Part shown: piece after piece, positions 1 through 6,859 of the stretch
How positions within the stretch are numbered: position 1 is the first letter of the stretch
Layout of the letters: every line of letters begins with the position of its first letter
Assembly (NCBI GenBank): GCA_947176055.1
Contig: CAMWPE010000108.1
Span: 1 to 7,969, forward strand
Length of the DNA: 7,969 nucleotides
DNA from: an uncultured Desulfovibrio sp.
Lineage (GTDB): Bacteria > Desulfobacterota > Desulfovibrionia > Desulfovibrionales > Desulfovibrionaceae
Direction: 5' to 3'
Notes under the pieces: generated by a model
What the model was told of the DNA's origin: nothing
Seen by the model: the letters and a program-made list of their open reading frames with translations, nothing else
Databases searched by the model: none
Program-made: the position numbers and the translations under genes

Positions 1-2
1 AA

Positions 3-353
3 GGCCAGCGCAGCGACGGTCTGGGCGGGGGGTTTAAATTCTGTCGTCTTTCGGGCGAGCCTCTGTTCGACGCCGACGGAAAGATAAGGGCGGATGTAAG
101 TTTCGACCGGCTGGCGGCTTATGTCTGGTTCATGGAGACCGGGACGGGCTACGCTGAAGACGCGGTCTCCCCCCTGCTGGGGGTCCATGAGGGGCGAGCT
201 ATATATCTGCTCTACAACGGAATCCTGGGCGACGAGACGGATAATGGCGGCAATGTCCTGACGCGGGAGGTTTTCGCGAAATTGGCCGCCTTCGACGGGC
301 CAAAGACAATTTACGCGACCGCCGTTCGCGGAGGCGATTTGCTTCCCCGCAAT
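3..353 (+). pseudogene. C-terminal fragment of a type III restriction-modification DNA methyltransferase (Mod), broken at its 3' end
   Basis: This open frame enters from the left edge with no start codon in the window. Its translation matches the far C-terminal part of type III (COG2189-like) adenine-specific DNA methyltransferases: GGGFKFCRLSGEPLFDADG near positions 27-86, SPLLGVHEGRAIYLLYNGIL near 168-227, GGNVLTREVF near 246-275 and DGPKTIYATA near 295-324. In intact relatives this last stretch is followed by a short ending with a VFKQIPY-type motif and a stop. Here the resemblance ends at about 325-353 and the frame runs on into sequence that is meaningful only in another frame (restriction-subunit coding). 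The catalytic and AdoMet-binding motifs (DPPY, FxGxG) would lie upstream, so I cannot say whether the enzyme is otherwise whole. The 3' boundary is approximate. Family identity is fairly sure from motif memory; the view that the end is deleted is inference. Confidence 0.72.
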
Positions 354-360
354 AGCGAAC

Positions 361-1715
361 AACCTGCGAGATCAGTTGGCCAAAAGCGCGGGGTTCGAAA
401 AAGAGGAAGCCCAACAGTTCGTAATAGCGGCCGAGCCCTGGCAACCGGATCTATTGGCGAAAGAAATCCGAGTGACGAACGCGGACGAATTCGCGCAGCC
501 GCCGGCGTCGTTGGCGGAGAAACTCGAATGGCGACCGGAGGAAGGCAAGCTTATCCTGAAGGTCCGGTTGAATGGAGAGGAAATCAGGCAAGCGCGACAG
601 GTAATTAAAAACCAGGATATAATGGACGAAATAACCCGTTATTCCGGAGGCTTGTACTCGCCTGTCCAACGCGTCCCCCGGGCGACGCCGTCGCAAAGGG
701 GCGAACGCGCGCTCGTTCCGCGACTTACCCTGGATATCGAGCTGGCCGGACAAAAAATTCGCGAGATTTTTTTGATCCGCAGGCTCAAATCCAGCCGGAT
801 CCGTCAATCTCCCCGCGCGACGCCGCGCCGACGGAAGAAGAATTCGCCCGTCTCGCGATCAACGACGCGCTGGCCGCGAAGATCGATGTCGATGAAAACG
901 GGCGTTTGAAACACGAGTTTCTGGCGCGGACGCGACTGGCGCTGGACTTTGCCTACAGGCCGGAAAACTGGGACGAAATCCGCTTCGCGTACTGGCTGCG
1001 CGAATGGATAAACGCTCCCTTGCTTACGCATGATCTCAAGCGGGCCTTCGTTGCGGCGTGGCTGGACGAAGCCCTGAAAAAGATCCCCCTGTCGCTCGCG
1101 ATCCGTAAGAAGGCGACCGTCCGCGATATCCTCGAGACGCGGATCGATGAGATAAGAAGGCGCTCGGATGAAGAACATGGCCAGCGTTTCCTGACGTCTC
1201 CGGAGACCAACCGGATCTTTAAGGTCGATGATAGTTTCGTTCACGAATTTTCGCCGACGGATTACTTTCCGGCCGAAAGATATAATCCCGCGAAATACGG
1301 CAACTATGAATTTAAAAAGCATTATTATCCTGTTATCGGCGCCCGCGATTCAAGCGAGGAATTTGAATGCGCCCAGTATCTGGACAACGAGGCGCAAGCC
1401 GGAAGAATAAAATTCTGGATCCGGAATCTGGCCAAAAGCCCGGGATCTTTTTACCTGCGAAAAATCGACGGCCGCTTCTATCCCGACTTTGTCTGCTTTT
1501 TGCCGGACGACACGACTTTGGTTGTAGCGCGCAAGGGCGCGGACAGATGGGACACGCCCAAAGTCAAGGCGGACAGGGAAATCGGCGAGCTATGGGTCGC
1601 CTGTTCCAATGACCTGCGCCAGTTCGTCATGGTAAAAAATAAGGACTGGAGCGCGATTGGGAGGATATTGAGGCGGGAGGATGGCGAAAGGGACAAAACG
1701 CAAAAAGAAAGCTAA
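361..1715 (+). pseudogene. C-terminal half of a type III restriction endonuclease subunit (Res), frameshifted and with a changed nuclease motif
   Basis: Positions 361-772 encode, in frame 1, NLRDQLAKSAGFEKEEAQQF through an SQRGER...VPRLTL block typical of the post-helicase part of Res proteins. The reading then continues one base back (frame 3) from 774 to the TAA at 1713-1715. That second part contains YFPAERY, KKHYYPVIG, EEFECAQYLDN, FWIRNLA, RFYPDF (aspartate codon 1485-1487) and DTPKVKADREIGELW, all typical of the C-terminal PD-(D/E)XK nuclease domain of these enzymes. Relatives normally read VVEYKG where this one reads VVARKG (1521-1538), so the expected catalytic glutamate is alanine. 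No Walker A or DExx helicase motif is present, so the N-terminal motor half is missing. At about 450 residues it is roughly half the usual length. A TTG at 906 is not a real start because similarity runs through it. Most likely a dead remnant; a sequencing indel could explain the frame break but not the other defects. Confidence 0.75.
768..801 (+). other. T7 homopolymer frame break with adjoining hairpin
   Basis: Seven T at 767-773 followed by G774 form the heptamer T TTT TTG (768-774) in the incoming frame. A one-base backward slip here would join the two halves of the Res reading exactly. Immediately after it GATCC (774-778) pairs with GGATC (797-801), and GGCT (782-785) pairs with AGCC (793-796), giving a nine-pair stem with a three-base bulge and a seven-base loop. 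The layout resembles a minus-one programmed frameshift site, but the stem abuts the heptamer without the usual five- to nine-base spacer. A simple loss of one T, in the cell or in sequencing, is the more economical reading. Confidence 0.4.
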
Positions 1716-1831
1716 CCCCGGGAGCGCGGGATTCTCGGTCTAGCCTACTCCCATTCGGGAACCCAGCTTTTATCCTTCGCAAGTTAGATTATATCCTTAA
1801 CTACCACAAAATTTTTGACGGGTTAACGGCT

Positions 1832-3910
1832 ATGAACGAGACGCTCGCGCCGCGCGCGGACTTTCTGAACCGGATCGCCTTCGCCCGGGGCTGGATCCTG
1901 TCGCCGGTCGCTGAAAGGGCGAAATTGACGGCGTTGCCGCCGTATTATGTCGCCGAAAGGGTTACGGAATTTTGGGATTTTTTCCATGACGAAATCCTGG
2001 ATTTTGTCGTCTCCCGCCGCGGCGACGAATGCCTGATCTTTATCGGCCTGGCTTACGATATAGAAGCGATCGGGTTGGAAACGGCTGGGATTTGCGCGAA
2101 GCTCCATAATCTTTTTTCTTTTGAAAATACACTCTCTCCGCCTTTTCTCGACGCGCTGGACAATCTGGCCGGCCGCTTCGCTCTCCTTTGTCTCAAAGGA
2201 GAGACCTGCTTCGTTTTTAATGATTGCGGCGGTCTCCAGCCTGTATTTTATCATGAGCGCGAAAATGTTCTCGCGTCCCATGGCGGTTTGATTAACATAC
2301 TTTTTCCAGGGTCGGTCGTCCATGATTTTGCTCGCTATCGCGAGACCTGTCGTAAATTAAAAATCCGGCCTCCGAAGGCGTTGCCGGGCGATCTAACCCC
2401 TTGGGCCAGTATATTTATCCTGTTGCCCAACAATTGCCTGAAACTCCCGGAACATGAGCTTGTCCGTTATTTTCCCAGAGATTCTATCCGCCCGGTTGAT
2501 TTTCGCGAAACGGCGATTTTTATCGCGGAAAAACTAAAGGCTTTATGCGAGCGCCTGAACCGCGACTACACAATCTATTTTTCGCTCACTTTTGGCATGG
2601 ACAGCAGGACAAGCCTGTCGGCCGTCAAAAATATCCGCGGCGACGTCGCTTTTTTTACCTATTTTTACAGCGGCCGGAAAAACGCGCCTTTTCTGAAATA
2701 TGACTCGCGGCTCAATCTGACCTTCGCCCGCGAGCTCGTCCGCTTTTACGGCCTCGATTTTCGCGAACTCGATTTGTCGGCCTTCGAAGTTTCCGCCGCG
2801 ATTAAGGCGGAGTTCGCCAAAAACTGGTGCCTGACGCACCAATTGGCGGAAGTTCTGGCTTACGTCGATATGGCGCGGGAAAAGAACCCCGTCCATCTGC
2901 GCTCGAACGTTTACGAGCTTTTGAAATTCAACCGTTGCGATATTCCGGGAAATTCTTCAAAAGAGAGCGTCGCCCGCTATTTAACCCAGTATAATTATGT
3001 TTACGAAGCGTCGCCTTTCAGGAGCGAGTTTATTGATTACTATTTAAATACCTTTATCGATAAATACGATATAGCGACAGTTTTGAAGTCCGGCTATAAT
3101 TGCGGCGATCTATTTTATATGGAGCACAGGAATGGCCAATGGCTCGCGGCCGTTCTGGCCGAGACGGACGCGGCTGTACGGACTTTCATTCCGGTCAATT
3201 GCCGGAAATTTATAAAGCTGGCTCTCTCCCTGCCAAAACGCCTCAAGGACAAAAATGTCTTGCAGAACCTGATCATCGGTCACAACTGGCCGGAATTGCT
3301 CGACGGCTTCAAATATCCCAATGTTCCGGCGAAAATCCGCGATCTCGCCGATTACGCGACTTATAAGGACAAACAAGTCGCGCCGTTGCGCGATTGGGAA
3401 AGTAAAAAATTAAATTTTATAATTTGCTCCTATAATCCCGGCAGGTCCGAAAGGCGGGACTTTCATTATCTGAAAACAAATTTCGCGAGCATCGAAACCG
3501 GATTCGCGTCGATAGAGATGTTTAAAAAAGACGCCATCGATATCGCCTTTAGTTTCCCGGTCCAGCCAGGCAAATATTACTATCTCTCTTTTTCGATCTA
3601 TACGTCGCCGGCCAATCTGGTTGCGAATGTCATAAAATATGCAATATATATTAATAGTAAACTGAAATATTCGCTGGGGTTGGACGAGTTCGCGGGCGTA
3701 AACAAATTCGATTATATTTTTTTGAATGGCAAAGAAAAAGAGGCTGATCTGTTGCTCAGGCTCTCCTGCGAAAAAGATACGCTATCCGCCTCTCTCAACT
3801 CCCTGATTCGCATCGAAAATCTGATTTTCAGGCGGGAGACGAAAATATTGATAAAGGATCGTTTCGCGGCCAGCCTGGACGGCCTGAAGAAGAGAAAGTG
3901 GTTTTTATAG
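1832..3910 (+). CDS. asparagine-synthase-like (PP-loop) protein without a glutaminase cysteine, with a C-terminal beta-rich extension
   Basis: The 692-residue product has the two-part plan of class II asparagine synthetases. Residues ~105-160 (NLAGRFALLC...FNDCGGLQPVFYH...LASHGGL) and ~185-215 (LPGDLTPW...LRYFP-like) resemble the AsnB N-terminal fold. However, the protein begins MNETLAP, so the essential Cys2 that releases ammonia from glutamine is absent. The ATP-binding PP-loop is FSLTFGMDSR (residues 250-259). Further blocks RSNVYE (357-362), DLFYMEHRNGQW (426-437), FIPVNCRK (452-459) and WPELLDG (486-492) recur, from memory, in uncharacterised asparagine-synthase-like proteins of surface polysaccharide loci. 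Residues ~520-692 are not part of that fold and look beta-rich. The likely chemistry is ATP-dependent adenylation of a carboxylate with attack by an amine; the substrate is unknown. No transmembrane segment or signal peptide is seen. The ATG lacks a good Shine-Dalgarno sequence (GACGGGTTAACGGCT precedes it). Family sure; function inferred. Confidence 0.8.
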   Translation: MNETLAPRADFLNRIAFARGWILSPVAERAKLTALPPYYVAERVTEFWDFFHDEILDFVVSRRGDECLIFIGLAYDIEAIGLETAGICAKLHNLFSFENTLSPPFLDALDNLAGRFALLCLKGETCFVFNDCGGLQPVFYHERENVLASHGGLINILFPGSVVHDFARYRETCRKLKIRPPKALPGDLTPWASIFILLPNNCLKLPEHELVRYFPRDSIRPVDFRETAIFIAEKLKALCERLNRDYTIYFSLTFGMDSRTSLSAVKNIRGDVAFFTYFYSGRKNAPFLKYDSRLNLTFARELVRFYGLDFRELDLSAFEVSAAIKAEFAKNWCLTHQLAEVLAYVDMAREKNPVHLRSNVYELLKFNRCDIPGNSSKESVARYLTQYNYVYEASPFRSEFIDYYLNTFIDKYDIATVLKSGYNCGDLFYMEHRNGQWLAAVLAETDAAVRTFIPVNCRKFIKLALSLPKRLKDKNVLQNLIIGHNWPELLDGFKYPNVPAKIRDLADYATYKDKQVAPLRDWESKKLNFIICSYNPGRSERRDFHYLKTNFASIETGFASIEMFKKDAIDIAFSFPVQPGKYYYLSFSIYTSPANLVANVIKYAIYINSKLKYSLGLDEFAGVNKFDYIFLNGKEKEADLLLRLSCEKDTLSASLNSLIRIENLIFRRETKILIKDRFAASLDGLKKRKWFL

Positions 3911-3942
3911 AGCGTAGCTATTTTCACCCGCTTCGCGCTATA
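3906..3942. repeat. imperfect inverted repeat in the convergent intergenic gap
   Basis: TATAGAGCG (3906-3914) and CGCGCTATA (3934-3942) form a nine-base stem with one mismatch around a 19-base loop. It overlaps the stop codon of the asparagine-synthase-like gene and lies in the 118-base gap between two convergent genes, where a bidirectional terminator would be expected. Neither strand has a U-rich tail after the stem, so a role as an intrinsic terminator is doubtful. Confidence 0.3.
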
Positions 3943-4028
3943 GTCTATTCGTCAAAGTCGCAAGCCGCGCGCAGAGCGGATCTTTCGTTCATAAATCGCC
4001 GCCCTTCCGCGTAGTCTCGCGTCCCGGT

Positions 4029-5318
4029 TCAGACCCGGTTGTTTAAAAGACTGAAATAATCGCGCTGATAGCGGGGATACGTATCCTTGATAAAACTGTC
4101 GAAATTGTCTATCCGGGCCGCGAATTTCGCCGCCAGCTCCGCGAGTCCCAGTTTTTGGCAGAGTTGGCGGGAAGCGCGGGCGTCGCTCAAAATTTTTTCG
4201 GGAGGCGCGTTATATAATTTTAAAAATGTTTCGCCTTTGCGACGCAAGGCATCGTCTCCGGCCAGGCGTCCGGCTTCGGCGGCGTAAGCGGCCGCCGGAA
4301 TTGTTCTGCATAGATTAAAATATACATCCGCGACGGCCGCGCGCTCCTTTTCGCCGGAAATTTTATCAATCCGCGCCCTCCAGCCGCGCTCCCAGTAAAT
4401 ATTTTCCAGCAACGCCTTTTTGAGGCCGTCCCGGGTCATGGTGGGCAAACGGCGATCAAGATCATTTTCCAGGGCGAGGGGAAGGGCGCCCCGGAGCATC
4501 CCCCATGCGTCGACATCAAGCGTAAAATTGTCAGCCGCCAGGAGAGACTGCCAGTCGGGTTGAAAAAACTTGAGACTCTTATCCAAAAGCAAACCGTAAT
4601 TGTTTCGATCCCGGTTATGTCGACCGGGCGACTGTCCTTCGCGGTGAATGACGCGGGAGGCGGGATTGACTGTAAAACGGCGACCGGTCGCGGAAAGGCG
4701 CCCGCAGAGATCCACATCCTCGAAGCCGTTTATGTATTCTTCATCGAACTTGCCGGTCTCCATAAACAGGGATCGGGGCATGACCATGCAGGCGGCCGTT
4801 ATGGCCTGAAAGAAGCGCCTTTTGGCGACCAGGGGCGACGCCTCCGGAACGCCGGCGTAGAGATGGCCGAATTTCAGGAAGGGCGAAACGATAATTCCCA
4901 GATGCTGGACAGTCAGGCCAAACGGTTCTTCGTCCGGATAGAGCAGGACAGGGCCCGTAGCGGCTATATTCGGATACTCGTCGAAGTCGCGAAGGAGCGG
5001 CGGGAGCCAGCCGGGCAACGCCGCTGTGTCGTTGTTCAGGAAGACGAGAAATTCGCCGGACGCGAGCTCCGCTCCCTGATTAGAGGCGCCGGCGAAATTT
5101 CGGTTTATGTCGTTGCGGATATACTTGAAATTATCGCCAAAAAGTCGCGTCCCCAGAAAGGGCGCGGCCCGGGGCGTGCGATCGGTCGAGGCGTTATCGA
5201 TTACGATAATTTCGTTCGCTCCCGTATCGATGGTCGCGGCGAGGCTTTTAAGGCAATCGCGGGTCAGATCCCATTTGTTGTAAACCGGGATTATGACGGA
5301 GGTCTGGAAGGTTGACAT
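4029..5318 (-). CDS. family 2 glycosyltransferase (rhamnosyltransferase/WbbL-like)
   Basis: The 429-residue product is a GT2, GT-A-fold glycosyltransferase expected to move a sugar from a nucleotide-sugar donor to a growing glycan at the cytoplasmic membrane face. Visible motifs are TSVIIPVYNKWDLTRDCLKS (residues 6-25), EIIVIDNASTD (36-46), the NFAGASNQG block (74-82) common in WbbL-type enzymes, the metal/donor-binding NND (95-97), the acceptor/base-type motif GFEDVDLCGRL (198-208) and a conserved VIHREGQS histidine (225). The catalytic domain ends near residue 250. The remaining ~180 residues are helix-rich, end in ...SLLNNRV, and match nothing I recognise. There is no membrane segment. The start is supported by the motif lying six residues from the ATG, but no Shine-Dalgarno sequence precedes it. 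It converges on the asparagine-synthase-like gene 118 bases away. Family sure; sugar and acceptor unknown. Confidence 0.9.
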   Translation of the reverse strand: MSTFQTSVIIPVYNKWDLTRDCLKSLAATIDTGANEIIVIDNASTDRTPRAAPFLGTRLFGDNFKYIRNDINRNFAGASNQGAELASGEFLVFLNNDTAALPGWLPPLLRDFDEYPNIAATGPVLLYPDEEPFGLTVQHLGIIVSPFLKFGHLYAGVPEASPLVAKRRFFQAITAACMVMPRSLFMETGKFDEEYINGFEDVDLCGRLSATGRRFTVNPASRVIHREGQSPGRHNRDRNNYGLLLDKSLKFFQPDWQSLLAADNFTLDVDAWGMLRGALPLALENDLDRRLPTMTRDGLKKALLENIYWERGWRARIDKISGEKERAAVADVYFNLCRTIPAAAYAAEAGRLAGDDALRRKGETFLKLYNAPPEKILSDARASRQLCQKLGLAELAAKFAARIDNFDSFIKDTYPRYQRDYFSLLNNRV

Positions 5319-5362
5319 GCGCGAAAGTGTCCCGGACAGAGATTAGGAACCATAGCGCCGCA

Positions 5363-5391
5363 ACCATACACCGGACCCGGGAAAGTGGCAA
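5363..5391 (-). promoter_or_regulatory. candidate sigma70-type promoter of the glycosyltransferase gene
   Basis: Read on the minus strand, TTGCCA (5386-5391) and TATGGT (5363-5368) are separated by 17 bases. They match the -35 and -10 consensus at five and four of six positions. The predicted start point is near 5356, giving a leader of about 38 bases before the ATG at 5318. Confidence 0.4.
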
Positions 5392-5444
5392 GAACATGGC
5401 AAATCGCGAGGAGACAAAAATAGTAGGCGACGGCGTTATGGAAC

Positions 5445-5475
5445 GGGGCGGACCGATCGCGCCGGTAATCGCCCC
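5445..5475 (-). terminator. nested GC-rich hairpin downstream of the aldo/keto reductase gene
   Basis: GGGGCG (5445-5450) pairs exactly with CGCCCC (5470-5475). Inside it ACCG (5452-5455) pairs with CGGT (5463-5466) around a seven-base loop. It begins 13 bases after the reductase stop codon on the minus strand, so it could protect or end that transcript. There is no U tract beyond it, so it is not a canonical intrinsic terminator. Confidence 0.3.
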
Positions 5476-5487
5476 GACGGGGTAAGA

Positions 5488-6777
5488 TTATAATTTGTAT
5501 AATTCCAGCTCGCGGTCGATTCTCTTCAGCTCGGCGGGAATATCGATACCCTGCGGGCATTTTGCGAGGCACTGACCGCAACCGTCGCAGGCGCCAGGTT
5601 TGTCGCCGCGCTGAACGGGGGACATGGAGGCTGTGGCCAGGCGATGGGCGCGCGCCAGATCATGGGTTACCCGGTACTGATTGTTCACAATTGTAAAAAG
5701 GTAGCCTATGGCGACGTTTTTCGGACAGGGAATACAATTATAACAACCCGTGCAGGGGACTTGGCCCGGGTAGGAATTATACTGCCTGGCGACTTTGCCC
5801 AGAAGCGCCATGTCGGCCGCGGAGAGCATGCCCGGACGGGCGCGCTTGGCGTAGCCGAGATTTTCCCTCAACTGCTTCATATCGCTCATGCCGCTAACCG
5901 CAACGCTGACTTCCGGCTTGTTCCAGAGGTAATCCAGGGCCCACTCGACGGGCGATCGCCGGTCGGGGTAGTTTTCGTAAATTTCTACGACTTCCTTCGG
6001 CGGTATGGCCAGGACGCCGCCGCGCAGAGGCTCCATTATGGAGACGCCCATGCCGTTGGCCGCGGCGTATTGCAGGCCGTAGGCTCCGGCCTCGTGCTCG
6101 CCGTCAAGCAAATTATGTTGAACAAGACAGAAATCCCACGGATTAGCCGCGATTATTTTTTTGAAAAGCGGCAGGCCGTCGTGAAAGGAGAAGCCCGCGT
6201 AGCTGATTTTGCCTTCGTCCTTGAGCTTGTTGATCTTTTCGACCAGCCGGAAAGGAACCGCCTTGTCTTTCCAGCCGCGGTGCATGAGCATATGCAACTG
6301 GTAGAAATCGATGTGATCGGTGTTCAGTCTGCGGCGCGATTCGTCAAAGTATCGCTCGAAATCCTCCGGCCGCTCCATTAGCCACCAAGGAGATTTGCTG
6401 GAGAGGTAAACCCGGTCGCGATATCCATTCCCCAACGCTCTCCCGGTGATCTTTTCGCTCTCTCCTCCCAGGTAAACATAGGACGTATCGATATAATTCA
6501 GGCCATGGTCGATGGCGAAGCGGGCCATATCGATAAATTTGTCCGCGTCCGGCGTTTTGCCGTCCTCTTTCATGGGCGGCCGCATCATCCCCAGGCCCAG
6601 CGCCGACACTGTCGCGCCTGTAAGGCCATGCGGCCGGTAGGTCATGTCGGGATGATAATTCCTGATATTGGCCGCGTCGGGTCCGGCTCCCGCTTTGGCG
6701 ACCGCGGAAAATCCCCCGGCTAGGGCCGCTCCGCCGACGACGGCGCCGCAAGTCTTTATAAAATCGCGTCTGCGCAT
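5488..6777 (-). CDS. Tat-exported aldo/keto reductase with C-terminal double 4Fe-4S motifs
   Basis: The 429-residue protein begins with a twin-arginine signal: RRRDFIK (residues 2-8), a hydrophobic alanine/glycine stretch (9-27) and a likely cleavage site after AKA (27-29). Residues ~46-330 form an aldo/keto reductase TIM barrel with the expected catalytic tetrad: D97 and Y102 in IDTSYVYLG, K128 in LSSKSPWW, and H162 in FYQLHM. The C-terminal region carries CTGCYNCIPCP (cysteines 342, 345, 348, 351) and CDGCGQCLAKCP (397, 400, 403, 407), enough for two 4Fe-4S clusters, as in COG1453-type reductases. It is probably folded and loaded with clusters in the cytoplasm and then exported to the periplasm to reduce or oxidise a carbonyl/alcohol; the substrate is unknown. 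The start is fixed by the Tat signal and a GGAG at 6784-6787, six bases upstream. It is transcribed alone and divergent from ureA. Confidence 0.92.
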   Translation of the reverse strand: MRRRDFIKTCGAVVGGAALAGGFSAVAKAGAGPDAANIRNYHPDMTYRPHGLTGATVSALGLGMMRPPMKEDGKTPDADKFIDMARFAIDHGLNYIDTSYVYLGGESEKITGRALGNGYRDRVYLSSKSPWWLMERPEDFERYFDESRRRLNTDHIDFYQLHMLMHRGWKDKAVPFRLVEKINKLKDEGKISYAGFSFHDGLPLFKKIIAANPWDFCLVQHNLLDGEHEAGAYGLQYAAANGMGVSIMEPLRGGVLAIPPKEVVEIYENYPDRRSPVEWALDYLWNKPEVSVAVSGMSDMKQLRENLGYAKRARPGMLSAADMALLGKVARQYNSYPGQVPCTGCYNCIPCPKNVAIGYLFTIVNNQYRVTHDLARAHRLATASMSPVQRGDKPGACDGCGQCLAKCPQGIDIPAELKRIDRELELYKL

Positions 6778-6783
6778 ATTATT

Positions 6784-6787
6784 CTCC
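6784..6787 (-). promoter_or_regulatory. ribosome binding site of the aldo/keto reductase
   Basis: GGAG on the minus strand lies six bases before the ATG at 6777. This supports the start that includes the complete twin-arginine signal peptide. Confidence 0.7.
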
Positions 6788-6806
6788 GTAAATTATTTGG
6801 ATTAGG

Positions 6807-6824
6807 CTCGCGGGACAACGCGAG
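6807..6824. repeat. perfect palindrome at the predicted transcription start of the reductase gene
   Basis: CTCGCG (6807-6812) and CGCGAG (6819-6824) are exact inverted repeats around GGACAA. The repeat sits just after the predicted -10 box of the minus-strand promoter, so it is placed as an operator would be. Transcribed, it would form a hairpin at the 5' end of the reductase mRNA. Which of these applies cannot be told from sequence. Confidence 0.45.
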
Positions 6825-6830
6825 TCAGGA

Positions 6831-6859
6831 AATATAAATAATAAATTCGCCGCTGTCGA
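6831..6859 (-). promoter_or_regulatory. sigma70-type promoter of the aldo/keto reductase gene
   Basis: On the minus strand, TCGACA (6854-6859) and TATATT (6831-6836) are spaced by exactly 17 bases, each matching consensus at five of six positions. The predicted start near 6824 leaves a leader of about 46 bases, with a GGAG before the ATG. Confidence 0.6.

Noticed and set aside
376..608. Continuation of the Mod reading frame to the stop at 606-608
   Set aside because: After about 353 this frame gives arginine/glycine-rich filler, while frame 1 shows clear Res sequence. The open tail is accidental.
906..1715. A separate gene starting at TTG 906
   Set aside because: Res-like similarity in the same frame continues upstream to 774, and no ribosome binding site precedes 906. 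It is the rest of the broken Res.
1681..1743. A 20-codon lysine-rich reading frame (MAKGTKRKKK...) overlapping the end of Res
   Set aside because: The GGGAGG before it touches the ATG with no spacing, and its composition follows the overlapping Res end. Nothing else supports it.
1823..2323. A 166-codon minus-strand frame opposite the asparagine-synthase-like N-terminus
   Set aside because: The sense strand encodes a coherent fold over the same bases; the antisense product resembles nothing.
4021..4041. Tandem CCCGGTT copies around the glycosyltransferase stop codon
   Set aside because: There are only two seven-base copies, one overlapping coding sequence. This is not enough for an attachment site or repeat family.
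4560..5315. A 251-codon plus-strand open frame opposite the glycosyltransferase
   Set aside because: It is antisense to clear GT2 motifs and has no recognisable domain or ribosome binding site. It is a shadow of codon bias.
5644..6381. A 245-codon plus-strand open frame opposite the aldo/keto reductase
   Set aside because: It is antisense to the catalytic and iron-sulfur motifs of the real gene and has no family resemblance.
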